64,000 nucleotides of DNA from Orrella sp037026685 (GTDB lineage Bacteria; Pseudomonadota; Gammaproteobacteria; Burkholderiales; Burkholderiaceae_B): positions 1 through 64,000 of the forward strand of contig NZ_JBANET010000018.1 of NCBI RefSeq assembly GCF_037026685.1. Reading direction: 5' to 3'. Below are positions 50,816 through 59,219 of this stretch, one piece after another (position 1 is the stretch's first letter; every line of letters starts with the position of its first letter). The notes under the pieces were generated by a model. That model saw nothing but the letters and a program-made list of their open reading frames with translations, did not search any database and was not told where the DNA came from. The translations under genes and the position numbers were made by a program.

Positions 50816-51724
50816 TTAGCCGGGCGCGGCCCGGATCTGCACGCCCGCGAAGTTCTCGACCACGCGCGCCACTTCCGCGTAGTCGGCCTGCGGGCCGCAC
50901 AGGGCGTTGGTCATCACCAGCATCTCCTTGACGGCCGCGCCCACCATCATCGGGATGCCCCGGCGCTCGGCCTCCTGCAGGCAAAGCCGCACGTCCTTGT
51001 GCGCCAGCCGGGCCGCGAAGCCCACGTTGAACTGCCCGGTCAGTACCTGCTTGGGAAACTTGTCGACCGTGGCCGAGTTGCGGCCCGAGCCGGCATTGAT
51101 GACCTCGATCATGGTGCTCGGATCCAGCCCGGCTTTCACGCCCAGGGCCATGGCCTCGGCGGTGATGGCCACCGCGGTGGCCGAGAGCAGGTTGTTGGCC
51201 AGCTTCATGACCTGGGCCTGGCCGGCGTCGCTGCCCAGGTGGAACGGCGTGCCGAAGTGCGACAGCACGCCGTGCAGCCGGTCGTAGCGCGGCCGCGGGC
51301 AGGCCACCATGATGGCCAGGGTGCCGCGCTGCGCGCCGGTGGGCCCGCCGCTGACCGGGGCGTCCACGTATTCGATGCCCTGGGGCGCGAGCACGGCGTG
51401 CGCGCGGCGCGCGGCGTCCGGCCCGATGGTGGACAGGTCCACCACGCAGCGGGCGCGGCCGGCCGCGGCCAGTCCTTGCTGCTGCGACAGGACCTGCTCG
51501 ACGGCCGCACCGTCGGGCAGGCTGAGAAACACCACGTCGGCCGCGCCGGCCACCGAGGCGATGTCGCCGTGGCCGCTGGCGCCGCGCTCGGCCAGCCGCC
51601 GGACCGCGGCCGGGTCCCTGTCCGTGACGTGTACCGCCAGGCCGGCATCGAGCAGCCGGCCGGCCATGGGCGCGCCCATGTTGCCCAGTCCGATGAAGCC
51701 GTAGGTAAGGCTGTTGGCATCCAT
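50816..51724 (-). CDS. 3-hydroxyisobutyrate-dehydrogenase-like oxidoreductase
   Basis: A 302-residue protein with Rossmann motif YGFIGLGNMGAPMAGRLLDAG (8-28), signature DAPVSGGPTGAQRGTLAIM (121-139) and catalytic Lys174 in VMKLANNLLS. These are canonical for beta-hydroxyacid dehydrogenases. Last gene of the operon Bug / MmgE-PrpD / Bug / dehydrogenase, and followed by a clear terminator. It is closer in motif form to the copy at 6009 than to that at 49190. Confidence 0.88.
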   Translation of the reverse strand: MDANSLTYGFIGLGNMGAPMAGRLLDAGLAVHVTDRDPAAVRRLAERGASGHGDIASVAGAADVVFLSLPDGAAVEQVLSQQQGLAAAGRARCVVDLSTIGPDAARRAHAVLAPQGIEYVDAPVSGGPTGAQRGTLAIMVACPRPRYDRLHGVLSHFGTPFHLGSDAGQAQVMKLANNLLSATAVAITAEAMALGVKAGLDPSTMIEVINAGSGRNSATVDKFPKQVLTGQFNVGFAARLAHKDVRLCLQEAERRGIPMMVGAAVKEMLVMTNALCGPQADYAEVARVVENFAGVQIRAAPG

Positions 51725-51756
51725 GATGTTCTACCTTGAAAGTTGAAAGAAAGCGT

Positions 51757-52725
51757 TCAACGGGCAGGCAGGCCGATCTGGCGCGCCAGCTCGGCCAATT
51801 GCTGCTGGTCGCGCTCGAGCGTGCGCCGAAATCCCGCCGGGCTGCGTTCCTGCTGCGGGGGAATCTGTGCGGCCAGCTGCTCGATGCGCGCCTTGAACTC
51901 CGGCGTGGCGACGGCCTCGGACAAGGCGCGCGCCAGCGTATCGACCACCGCCTCGGGCGTGCCCTTGGGCGCGACCAGGCCGTTCCATATCTGCAGCGAG
52001 AACTGCGCCAGTCCTCCCTCGGCGAAGGTCGGCACGTCGGGCATCTGGGGCAGGCGCTCCTTGGCGGCCACCGCGATGGCCTTGATCCGGCCGTCCTTGT
52101 GCAGCGGCATCATGGTGACCGTCTGGTCGATCATGGCGTCGATGGTGCCGGCCATCAGGTCGGTCAATGCCGGCCCCGAGCCGCGGTACTGCACCAGCTC
52201 GCCCTGCGCGCCGGCCATGCGCAGGAACATCGCCTCGGCCAGGTGGGCGGTGGTGCCCGGGCCGCCCGAACCCAGGTAGGGCCGCAGTTCTCCGCTGCGC
52301 ATGCGCGCGAGCAGGGTGGGCAGGTCCGGCACCGCGCTCTTGTTGCTGACGCTGAGCACCATCGGGACATTGGCCACGGTGCCGACCGGCGCGGTGTCGG
52401 CCACCACGTCGATGCCCGACTGCGGATGCAGCAGCGGGATCAGCACCATGGAGTTGTTGCTGAACATCACGGTGTAGCCGTCCGGGGCGGATTTCATCAG
52501 GCGCTGGAACCCGAGCAGCCCGCCCGCGCCGGTGACGTTCTCGACCACCACCGATTGCTTCAGGATGCCCGACAAGGCATTGCCCACCAGCCGCGCTAGG
52601 GCATCGAGGCTGCCGCCGGGGGCCACGCCCACGATGATGGTAATGGGGCGCGAAGGATAATCCTGCGCCCATGCCGGCGCGGCCAGCGCCAGGACGGACA
52701 GCACGCTTGCGATCAGGCGTTTCAT
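51757..52725 (-). CDS. Bug/TctC-family periplasmic solute-binding protein
   Basis: A 322-residue Bug protein with signal peptide MKRLIASVLSVLALAAPAWA, then QDYPSRPITIIVGVAPGGSLDALARLVG, VENVTGAGGLLGFQRLMKSAPDGYTVMFS. The usual IVPF/Y is replaced by IVGV at the ligand-loop strand. Ribosome-binding site AAAAGGAGACGAACC. It lies 27 bp after the MmgE/PrpD gene; a second Bug gene opens the same operon, and the two differ clearly in the pocket loops, so they probably bind different ligands. Confidence 0.92.
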   Translation of the reverse strand: MKRLIASVLSVLALAAPAWAQDYPSRPITIIVGVAPGGSLDALARLVGNALSGILKQSVVVENVTGAGGLLGFQRLMKSAPDGYTVMFSNNSMVLIPLLHPQSGIDVVADTAPVGTVANVPMVLSVSNKSAVPDLPTLLARMRSGELRPYLGSGGPGTTAHLAEAMFLRMAGAQGELVQYRGSGPALTDLMAGTIDAMIDQTVTMMPLHKDGRIKAIAVAAKERLPQMPDVPTFAEGGLAQFSLQIWNGLVAPKGTPEAVVDTLARALSEAVATPEFKARIEQLAAQIPPQQERSPAGFRRTLERDQQQLAELARQIGLPAR

Positions 52726-52752
52726 GGTTCGTCTCCTTTTGGAATGTCCCGC

Positions 52753-54159
52753 CTATGGCGGGGGCTGGCGCGCGGCCAGGCAACTGGCCAGCCGCGCAAC
52801 GGCGTCGGCGCGGTCGAAGTCGCGAAGGATATCCAGGCACCGCGCGGTCGCGTCATCGGGCAGTCCCGCCAGCGGAAACAGCTGGCGGAACTTGTCTTGC
52901 ACGTCCTGCCAGTGCACGCCGCGCGGGCCCGAGCCCCGGGGCGCCTGGCAGGTGCCGCGGTGGATCGTGCCGTCCTTCAGGTGGATGGCCACGCTGCCGC
53001 CGTGCCGGTGCGGGAAGCGGTCGGGCAGCGGCGGCGGGGCCGGGTCGAACTCGATCCTGTCCTGCAGCGCGGCGATGACCGGGTCGGCCATCCTGGCCGG
53101 GTCCATGTGCCGCCAGCCGAAGCCCCCGTCCGCGATGGCCGCGGCGACGAAGTAGAACAGGCTGTGGGCGGCGTCCACTAGGTTGCGCGGGTGCGGTTCG
53201 CCCTTGAAATGCGTCCATTGCACGGCGGCCGTGATGACGACGCGCTCGACGTCCTGCGGCCGCACCCGGCCTGCGCGCGCGGCGTCGGCGGCCGCCTCGG
53301 CGGTCGCATGGAAGGGATGCGCCCCGGGCATGAGCTTGATGGCCATATCGGTGACGATGTCCCAGCTCTGGCCCCAGCCGCGCGCGATCTCGTCCAGCGC
53401 CTGTCCGCCCAGCGCATGCAGGAAGCCGCGCGGCAGATCGAGCACGCCCGGCTCGCCCCGGAATCCCGCCTGCGCGGCCAGGGCGGCGCGCACGCCCGCG
53501 CTGGCGGCCATGCCGGCGTGGTATTCGCGGGCGCAGCTGGTGTCGGCCGCGATGGCCATGCCGCCGATGGAGGTCGCCGACAGCGCGATGGCGTGCGTCA
53601 TGCGCTCTGCGTCCAGCCGCAGCAGCCGCCCGGCGGCCGCGCAGGCGCCAAAGACCGTCGATACCGAGCCATGAAAGCCGCGCTGCATGCGCCCGGGCGT
53701 CAGGGCTTCGTCGATGCGCCCGGCCAACTCGTAGCCCAGCACCATGGCGGCCAGCACCTCGCGGCCGCTGGCGGCCTGGCGCTCGCCCACGGCCAGGCCC
53801 ACGGTCGACACGATGGTGCCGATGTGGGCGATGCTGCGCAGGTCGCTGTCGTCCGAGGCGGCGGCGTCGCTGGCCAGGGCGTTGACGCGCACCGCGCCGG
53901 CCAGCGGCAGGCGGGCACGGTCGAACCACACCGTGGCCGCCGGCGTGCCGCCATCGCCGATCTCCAGCTCGCGCACGATGCGGGCCGATTCGATGCCGTA
54001 GCCCATGGCGGCGCTGGCGATGGTGCTGGCCAGGCTCATCTGCGCCCGCTCCAGGGCCAGCGCCGGCAGCGACTGCGCGGGCGTGGCGACGATGTGTTCG
54101 GCCAGGACGCGGGCCAGGGGCTGGCCGGCGGCGGGGGCGGGAGTCTTGCGCGGATTCAA
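52753..54159 (-). CDS. MmgE/PrpD-family protein, TTG start
   Basis: A 468-residue family member: LALERAQMSLASTIASAAMGYGIESARIVRELE, SIAHIGTIVSTVGLAVGE, VLGYELAGRIDEAL, FGACAAAGRLLRLDAERMTHAIALSAT, IKLMPGAHPFHATAEAA. The best start is TTG at 54157-54159, one base after the stop of the preceding Bug gene, with AGGCGAAC as a weak ribosome-binding site. The first ATG in frame would remove conserved helix. It is probably an isomerase, hydratase or decarboxylase for a polycarboxylate, by family analogy. Confidence 0.85.
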   Translation of the reverse strand: MNPRKTPAPAAGQPLARVLAEHIVATPAQSLPALALERAQMSLASTIASAAMGYGIESARIVRELEIGDGGTPAATVWFDRARLPLAGAVRVNALASDAAASDDSDLRSIAHIGTIVSTVGLAVGERQAASGREVLAAMVLGYELAGRIDEALTPGRMQRGFHGSVSTVFGACAAAGRLLRLDAERMTHAIALSATSIGGMAIAADTSCAREYHAGMAASAGVRAALAAQAGFRGEPGVLDLPRGFLHALGGQALDEIARGWGQSWDIVTDMAIKLMPGAHPFHATAEAAADAARAGRVRPQDVERVVITAAVQWTHFKGEPHPRNLVDAAHSLFYFVAAAIADGGFGWRHMDPARMADPVIAALQDRIEFDPAPPPLPDRFPHRHGGSVAIHLKDGTIHRGTCQAPRGSGPRGVHWQDVQDKFRQLFPLAGLPDDATARCLDILRDFDRADAVARLASCLAARQPPP

Positions 54160-54160
54160 T

Positions 54161-55156
54161 TCAGTTCGCCTTTGCGCCCAGTTGCTTGAGGACGGGTATC
54201 CAGGTGTCCAGGTCCTTCCGGACCAGCTGCCCGAAGGCCGCCGGGGACTGCAGCGGCGTGGCGGGCAGGGTGAAGCCTTGCGCGACGAGCTTCTCGCGCA
54301 CGGCGGGCTTGGCCATGACGCCGTCCAAGGCGGCATGCAGGCGCTCGATCCTGTCGGCGGGCAGCCCGGCCGGGCCGACCAGGCCCCACCACAGCGTGAC
54401 GGCGTAGCCGGGCAGTCCGCTTTCGGCCAGCGTGGGCACGTCGGGCAGCAGCGCCGAGCGCTCCGGCCCGGTGACCGCCAGCGGCTTCAGGCGTCCGGCG
54501 TTGACCAGGCCCAAGGCGGCCGGCAGGTTGTAGAGCCCCAGGTCCACGTCGCCGCTGAGGATCGCGGCCAGCCCCTGGGGCGCGCCGGTGTAGGGCACGT
54601 GCAGCATCGGCTTGTCCAGCCGCTGGGCCAGCGTGGCCCCGGCGATGTGATGGCTGGTGCCGGCGCCGCTGGACGAGTAGCGCATGGCTTCGGCGGGCTG
54701 GCTGCGAATGGCCTGCAGCAGCGCGCCGATATCGCCGTAGGGCGACTGGCTGGACACCACGACCAGGTTCTGCACGTCCGCGAACTGGCCGATGAAGGAG
54801 AAGTCCTTGATGGAGTCGTAGCCCGGCTGGGCATACAGCACCTGGTTGTTCACGAAGGTGCCTTGGGCGGCGATGCCCAGGGTGTAGCCATCGGGCTTGG
54901 CGCGCGCGATCTCGGCGGTGCCGATGGTGCCGCCGGCCCCGCCCTTGTTCTCCACCACCAGGGGCTGGCCGAGCGCGCCGGCAAGCTCCGAGGCCACCTG
55001 GCGCGATAGCGTGTCGGCGGCGCTGCCCGGGGCGAACGGCACGATCAGCCGGATCGGGCGCTCGGGATAGGCGTGCTGCGCATGGGCCCCGCCGGCCAGC
55101 AGGGCGGCGCACGGGGCCAGCGCCAGGGCATACCGCAGCAAAGGAAGTCGCACCAT
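54161..55156 (-). CDS. Bug/TctC-family periplasmic solute-binding protein
   Basis: A 331-residue Bug protein: signal peptide (LLRYALALAPCAALLAGGAHA), then QHAYPERPIRLIVPFAPGSAADTLSRQ, VENKGGAGGTIGTAEIARAKPDGYTLGIA. The ATG 55154-55156 has CAGGAGACAATC upstream and is preferred over the in-frame ATG at 55222. It is the first gene of its operon and is divergent from a LysR regulator with two TTGA-N7-TCAA sites between. Confidence 0.92.
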   Translation of the reverse strand: MVRLPLLRYALALAPCAALLAGGAHAQHAYPERPIRLIVPFAPGSAADTLSRQVASELAGALGQPLVVENKGGAGGTIGTAEIARAKPDGYTLGIAAQGTFVNNQVLYAQPGYDSIKDFSFIGQFADVQNLVVVSSQSPYGDIGALLQAIRSQPAEAMRYSSSGAGTSHHIAGATLAQRLDKPMLHVPYTGAPQGLAAILSGDVDLGLYNLPAALGLVNAGRLKPLAVTGPERSALLPDVPTLAESGLPGYAVTLWWGLVGPAGLPADRIERLHAALDGVMAKPAVREKLVAQGFTLPATPLQSPAAFGQLVRKDLDTWIPVLKQLGAKAN

Positions 55157-55207
55157 GATTGTCTCCTGTTCTTGTCGGGTCCGCGCTCGGATGGCGCTGT
55201 GAAATAC

Positions 55208-55298
55208 TTGATTCATGCTCAAGGGGTGAGCAGACTGTAGGGCGAACCGGCCGGCAACGTCTGCCGAGAGTTTTTATCAACCGTTGAATCAGGCTCAA
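55208..55298. promoter_or_regulatory. Pair of LysR-type binding sites in the divergent region
   Basis: TTGATTCATGCTCAA (55208-55222) and TTGAATCAGGCTCAA (55284-55298) match at 13 of 15 positions and contain T-N11-A palindromes of the LysR type. One lies just upstream of the Bug gene start, the other ends 2 bp before the LysR ATG, where binding would block its translation start region or promoter. A third inverted pair TCAA-CCG-TTGA overlaps the second site (55277-55287). Confidence 0.75.
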
Positions 55299-55300
55299 CA

Positions 55301-56173
55301 ATGCACAAGCTCAGGAACCACCTGGGTCCCTTGCGGGTGCTCGATGCGGTGCACCGGGCCGCGGGCGTGGGCAAGGCGGCGGACCTGCTGCACATCACGC
55401 CCGGGGCGGTCAGCCACCAGATCCGCAGGCTCGAGCGCGACCTGGGCGTGCGCCTGGTCTACAAGGCCGGCCGCGACATCGCCTTTACCGGCCCCGGCGA
55501 GGAACTGGCCCAGCGCGCCGCCGACCTGTTCGACAGGCTGGAGGCGGTGCTGGCCAAGGCCGCCGGGGCCGGCGCCAACCGCCGCATCCGCGTCAAGGTG
55601 ATCCCGAGTTTCGCCATCAAGTGGCTGATGCCCCGGCTGGGCGGCCTGTATGCGCAACATGGCGACATCGATATCGAGATCGCGACCGTGGCGCGCGCCG
55701 ACGATACCGACCTGGACGACGCGGACTTCGTGGTCCGCCGCGGCCGCGGCGACTGGCCGGACCTGCGCGCCGATTTCCTGTTCGCCGATGAACTGGTGCT
55801 GGCCTGCTCGCCCGGGCTGGCCGCGCGCGTGCGCAGCGTGGACGATCTCAGGCGCCAGAAGCTGCTCAAATCCATGATCGCCCCGCATAGCTGGGACATG
55901 TGGTTCGCTTCGCTGGGGCGCTCGCCCGACGCCGCGCTGCGGTTCGTGCCGCTGGCCAACGCGGTGCTGTGCCTGCAGGCCGCCGCCGAAGGCGTCGGGG
56001 TGGCGCTGACCCAGCGGGCCTACCTGGCGCAGGAGCTGGCCAGCGGTGCGCTGGTGCAGCCCCTGCCGCACGTGGCGCGCAGCCAGGACGGCTACTACCT
56101 GGTCAGCGACCCGCTCAGGTCGGCCGCCGCGCCGTTTCGCACCTTTGCCGAGTGGATGGCGGGCGCCGTGTAG
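55301..56173 (+). CDS. LysR-family transcriptional regulator (GcvA-like)
   Basis: A 290-residue LysR protein: winged helix at about 5-62 (LGPLRVLDAVHRAAGVGKAADLLHITPGAVSHQIRRLERDLGVRLV) and a substrate-binding domain (95-288) with IPSFAIKWLMPRL and DADFVVRRGRGDW, characteristic of the GcvA/AmpR branch. It is divergent from the Bug operon and most likely activates it in response to the imported acid. Binding sites for it are seen at 55208 and 55284. The C-terminus is full length. Confidence 0.9.
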   Translation: MHKLRNHLGPLRVLDAVHRAAGVGKAADLLHITPGAVSHQIRRLERDLGVRLVYKAGRDIAFTGPGEELAQRAADLFDRLEAVLAKAAGAGANRRIRVKVIPSFAIKWLMPRLGGLYAQHGDIDIEIATVARADDTDLDDADFVVRRGRGDWPDLRADFLFADELVLACSPGLAARVRSVDDLRRQKLLKSMIAPHSWDMWFASLGRSPDAALRFVPLANAVLCLQAAAEGVGVALTQRAYLAQELASGALVQPLPHVARSQDGYYLVSDPLRSAAAPFRTFAEWMAGAV

Positions 56174-56290
56174 GGCGAGCGGGCGGGCCGGTTGACCGGC
56201 GGGCGGGAATGCATAAAACTGTGCAATCTATACATATAAATACGATAAATAGGGGAGGCGCTCCACTTACCTGCCGGAGAGCGTTTAAAC
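56174..56290. promoter_or_regulatory. Promoter region of the Bug gene at 56291
   Basis: This spacer becomes AT-rich at 56210-56262, with TATACATATAAATACGATAAAT as a likely -10 area. No clear palindrome is seen; the IclR regulator at 57283 could act here. Confidence 0.4.
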
Positions 56291-57256
56291 ATGCCTAAAA
56301 CCTTCAAGCTTGCCGCCGCCGTCCTGGCGTGCGCCGTCGCCCTGGGCGCTGCCGCCAGCGAATACCCGCAGCGGCCCATCACCATGGTCAGTCCCTTTCC
56401 GCCAGGCGGGGCCACCGACGTCATCACCCGCGCCGTGGCCAAGTCCATGGGCGCATCGCTGGGCCAGCCCGTGGTGGTGGTGAACCGCCCCGGCGCCGGC
56501 ACCACCATCGGCGGCGCCTATGCCGCGGCGCAGCCGGCCGACGGCTACACGCTGCTGATGGCGACCAACACGACCATCGTGGGCGCGCGCTTCCTGTACA
56601 AGGACCTGCGCTACGATCCGGACCGCTTCGAGCCCGTGGGCATCGTCGGCACGGCGCCGATGGTCCTGCTCTCGGCCAAGGCCCGCGGTTTCCGGAGCAC
56701 GGACGACGCCTTGGCCTATGCCAGGCAGCATGGCCAGAACACGCGCATCGCCTCGCAGGGGCCGGGCACGCTCTCGCACCTGCTGGCCGAGTGCCTGCAG
56801 TCGGCCGCCGGGCTGAAGATGTCGCACATCCCCTACAAGGGCACCGCCGAAGCCATGCCGGCGCTGATCAACGGCGACGTGGACCTGTTCTACGACACCG
56901 TCGGCACCGGCATGACGCAGGCGCAGGGCGGGACCGTGGACGTGCTGCACGCCACCGGCCCGGCGCGCATGTCAACGTATCCGGACGTGCCCACGGTCGC
57001 GCAGGCTGGCGTCAAGGATTGCCAGATGCAGGCATGGTGGACGCTGGTGGCCCCGGCGGGCACGCCCGAAGCCGTGCTGGCGCGGCTGCGCCAGGCCCTG
57101 CAGGAAACCATGCAGCATGAAGAAGTGCGCCGGAGCATCGCCAGCGCGGGCACCGAGCCGGCCGACGGCCGGGTGCAGGGCTATCGCGAGATGGTGTCGG
57201 CCGATGTGGAAAAAACCGGCGACCTGATAGAGCGGGCCGGCATCACGCTGCAATAG
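56291..57256 (+). CDS. Bug/TctC-family periplasmic solute-binding protein
   Basis: A 321-residue Bug protein: signal peptide MPKTFKLAAAVLACAVALGAAA, then SEYPQRPITMVSPFPPGGATDVITRAVAK, VNRPGAGTTIGGAYAAAQPADGYTLLMA. It is monocistronic, between the LysR gene and a convergent IclR gene; the hairpin at 57257-57282 follows its stop. The family IVPF strand reads MVSPF here. Orphan status and neighbouring IclR suggest local control by that regulator (inference). Confidence 0.92.
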   Translation: MPKTFKLAAAVLACAVALGAAASEYPQRPITMVSPFPPGGATDVITRAVAKSMGASLGQPVVVVNRPGAGTTIGGAYAAAQPADGYTLLMATNTTIVGARFLYKDLRYDPDRFEPVGIVGTAPMVLLSAKARGFRSTDDALAYARQHGQNTRIASQGPGTLSHLLAECLQSAAGLKMSHIPYKGTAEAMPALINGDVDLFYDTVGTGMTQAQGGTVDVLHATGPARMSTYPDVPTVAQAGVKDCQMQAWWTLVAPAGTPEAVLARLRQALQETMQHEEVRRSIASAGTEPADGRVQGYREMVSADVEKTGDLIERAGITLQ

Positions 57257-57282
57257 CGCGCCGGCGCGCCGGTGCCGGCGCG
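57257..57282. terminator. GC-rich hairpin between convergent Bug and IclR genes
   Basis: CGCGCCGGC (57257-57265) and GCCGGCGCG (57274-57282) form a perfect 9-bp stem filling the entire 26-bp gap. No T-tract on either strand, but its position suggests a shared bidirectional transcription stop. Confidence 0.5.
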
Positions 57283-58104
57283 TTACGCAACCCCGCAATG
57301 GCGCGCCTGCTCCTGCAACGCGCCGGCGGTCTGCGCCAGGCGCTCGTGCAATTCCTGCAGCCGTTCGGATCCATACATCTTTGGCGTGCCGATCAGGCAC
57401 ACCGCGGCAAAGGCTTGGCCGTGCTCGCCGAGCACCGGCACGCCGAAGGCATGGGCGCCCGGCACCAGATAGCCGAGGTTCACGCCAAAGCCGTGTTCGT
57501 CGGACTCGGCCAGCATCTGCTGCAGGCCGGCCAGCCGCGTGGTGCCGTGGCGCCGGACCTCCTGTTCGAGATTGTCGGCCAGCACGTCGCGCGCCTGCCC
57601 CGCGGGCAGGGTCTGCCATATCGCCACCCCGCCGGCCGAGCTAAGAAGCGGGCGGCGCGTGCCGACATAGACCATCGCGCCCGTCATGGCCAGCGTGCCG
57701 GCGCGCACGCTGCAGACGTATTCGTTGCCGCTGCGGAACTGGAACAGCACGATGCCCGACATGCGCCGCGCGAAGTCCGCCAGCGTGTCCTCGGCGCCGC
57801 GCTGGAACTGCACGTGGCCGGGCAGGGCCAGGCCCAGCTCGTACATCAGCGGGCCGGGCAGGTAATGGCGGTCGTGGCTGCGCTGCACCAGCATGCGCTC
57901 GGCGACCAGGCAGGCCAGCATGCGGTGGACGGTAGCCTTGTCCTGCCCGCAGGCATGCGCCAGGTCCGAGAGCCGCCAGCCCACGTTGGGCCGTTTGGCG
58001 ACCATGCGCAAGAGCTTCAGGCCCCTGGACAGGCTTTGCGTGCCGGCAGGCCCGGGCAAGGACGGGCCTGCCGCTGCGGGCAGCGGCAGATCGGCGAGAT
58101 TCAT
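57283..58104 (-). CDS. IclR-family transcriptional regulator
   Basis: A 273-residue protein: winged helix (about 22-85; TQSLSRGLKLLRMVAKRPNVGWRLSDLAHACGQDKATVHRMLACLVAERMLVQR) and effector domain (95-265; GNEYVCSVRAGTLAMTGAMVYVGTRRPLLSSAGGVAIWQTLPAGQ, GFGVNLGYLVPGAHAFGVPV). The ATG 58102-58104 has CAGGAGACGCC upstream. Neighbouring candidate targets are the convergent Bug gene and the minus-strand 62033-58230 operon or its divergent CoA-transferase operon. Confidence 0.9.
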   Translation of the reverse strand: MNLADLPLPAAAGPSLPGPAGTQSLSRGLKLLRMVAKRPNVGWRLSDLAHACGQDKATVHRMLACLVAERMLVQRSHDRHYLPGPLMYELGLALPGHVQFQRGAEDTLADFARRMSGIVLFQFRSGNEYVCSVRAGTLAMTGAMVYVGTRRPLLSSAGGVAIWQTLPAGQARDVLADNLEQEVRRHGTTRLAGLQQMLAESDEHGFGVNLGYLVPGAHAFGVPVLGEHGQAFAAVCLIGTPKMYGSERLQELHERLAQTAGALQEQARHCGVA

Positions 58105-58229
58105 CGCGGCGTCTCCTGTTTTTCTTGCCGCGCGAGGTGGCGGCCTGCTTCTTCTTATGGAGGCTATGCTCGCTCGCCGGTGCGGCGCCGGCAATTAGGG
58201 CTTGTGCCTAAGGCCGCTGCGGCCTGGCG

Positions 58230-59219
58230 TCATTGCGCCTTGATGCCGGCCTTCTCGATCAGCGCGGCCCATCGGCTGGCTTCCTGCCTCTGGTGCTCGC
58301 GCAGGTCCTGCGGCGTTCCGCCGCCGACCTGCCCGCCCTGTTCCCTGATCCAGCCGGAGATGGCGGGCTGCTGCAAGGCCTGGACGATGTCGGCATTGAG
58401 TCGGGCCAGCAGCTCGGCGGGAGTGCCGGCCGGCGCATAGACGCCCCACCACGCGTTGACCTCGAAGCCTTGAAGGTCGCCGGCTTGCGCAACGGTGGGC
58501 ACCTCGGGCAGGGTGGCCACGCGTTCGGCGCTGGTCACGCCCAGCGGACGGGCGCCGCCGGACTGCACGTGCGGCAGCATGACCGAGCTGTTGTGAAAGA
58601 GCACCTCGTAATGGCCGGCCAGCAGGTCGGTCGCCATCTGCGCGCTGGACTTGTACGGTATGGGCTGCATCCGCAGGCCGGTCATGTCCTTGAGCAGCTC
58701 GGCCGACAGGTGCGGCGTGGTGCCGATGCCGGGATGGCCGTAGCGCAGCTTGTTCGGATGCTGCTTGCCATAGGCGATGAGTTCTTGCAGGTTCTTGACG
58801 GGAACATCCGGATGCACGACCAGCAGGTTGGGCATGAACATGACCAGCGCGACCGGCTCGAAGTCCTTGACGGGATCGTAGGAGAGTTTCATCAGGCTGG
58901 CGCCCACCGACATGGCGCCGCTGGTGCTCACCACCAGCGTGTAGCCGTCGGCCGGCTGCCTGGCGGCTTTTTCGGCGCCGATGATGCCGCCCAGTCCGAC
59001 CGCGTTCTCGATGACCACGGGCTGCTTCCATTTGGTGCCCAGCGCGTTGGCCAGTTGCCGGCTGATGGCGTCCGGGCTGCTGCCGGTGGCCGCCGCGACG
59101 ATCAGCTTGACCGGGCGCGTGGGATAGTCCTGGGCGGCCCGGCCATCCTGGGCCAGGGCGTTGGCGGCCGTGGCCAGCGCCACGCCGGCCAGGGCCAGGC
59201 TAAAGGGGCGGATGTTCAT
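58230..59219 (-). CDS. Bug/TctC-family periplasmic solute-binding protein
   Basis: A 329-residue Bug protein with a signal peptide (SLALAGVALATAANALA), then DYPTRPVKLIVAAATGSSPDAISRQLANALG. This segment is divergent: the usual PxGGGxD loop is AATGSSPDA. IENAVGLGGIIGAEKAARQPADGYTLVVS follows. The altered loop implies an atypical ligand. Its ATG overlaps the stop of the RraA-like gene by 4 bp; it is last in its operon. Confidence 0.9.
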   Translation of the reverse strand: MNIRPFSLALAGVALATAANALAQDGRAAQDYPTRPVKLIVAAATGSSPDAISRQLANALGTKWKQPVVIENAVGLGGIIGAEKAARQPADGYTLVVSTSGAMSVGASLMKLSYDPVKDFEPVALVMFMPNLLVVHPDVPVKNLQELIAYGKQHPNKLRYGHPGIGTTPHLSAELLKDMTGLRMQPIPYKSSAQMATDLLAGHYEVLFHNSSVMLPHVQSGGARPLGVTSAERVATLPEVPTVAQAGDLQGFEVNAWWGVYAPAGTPAELLARLNADIVQALQQPAISGWIREQGGQVGGGTPQDLREHQRQEASRWAALIEKAGIKAQ

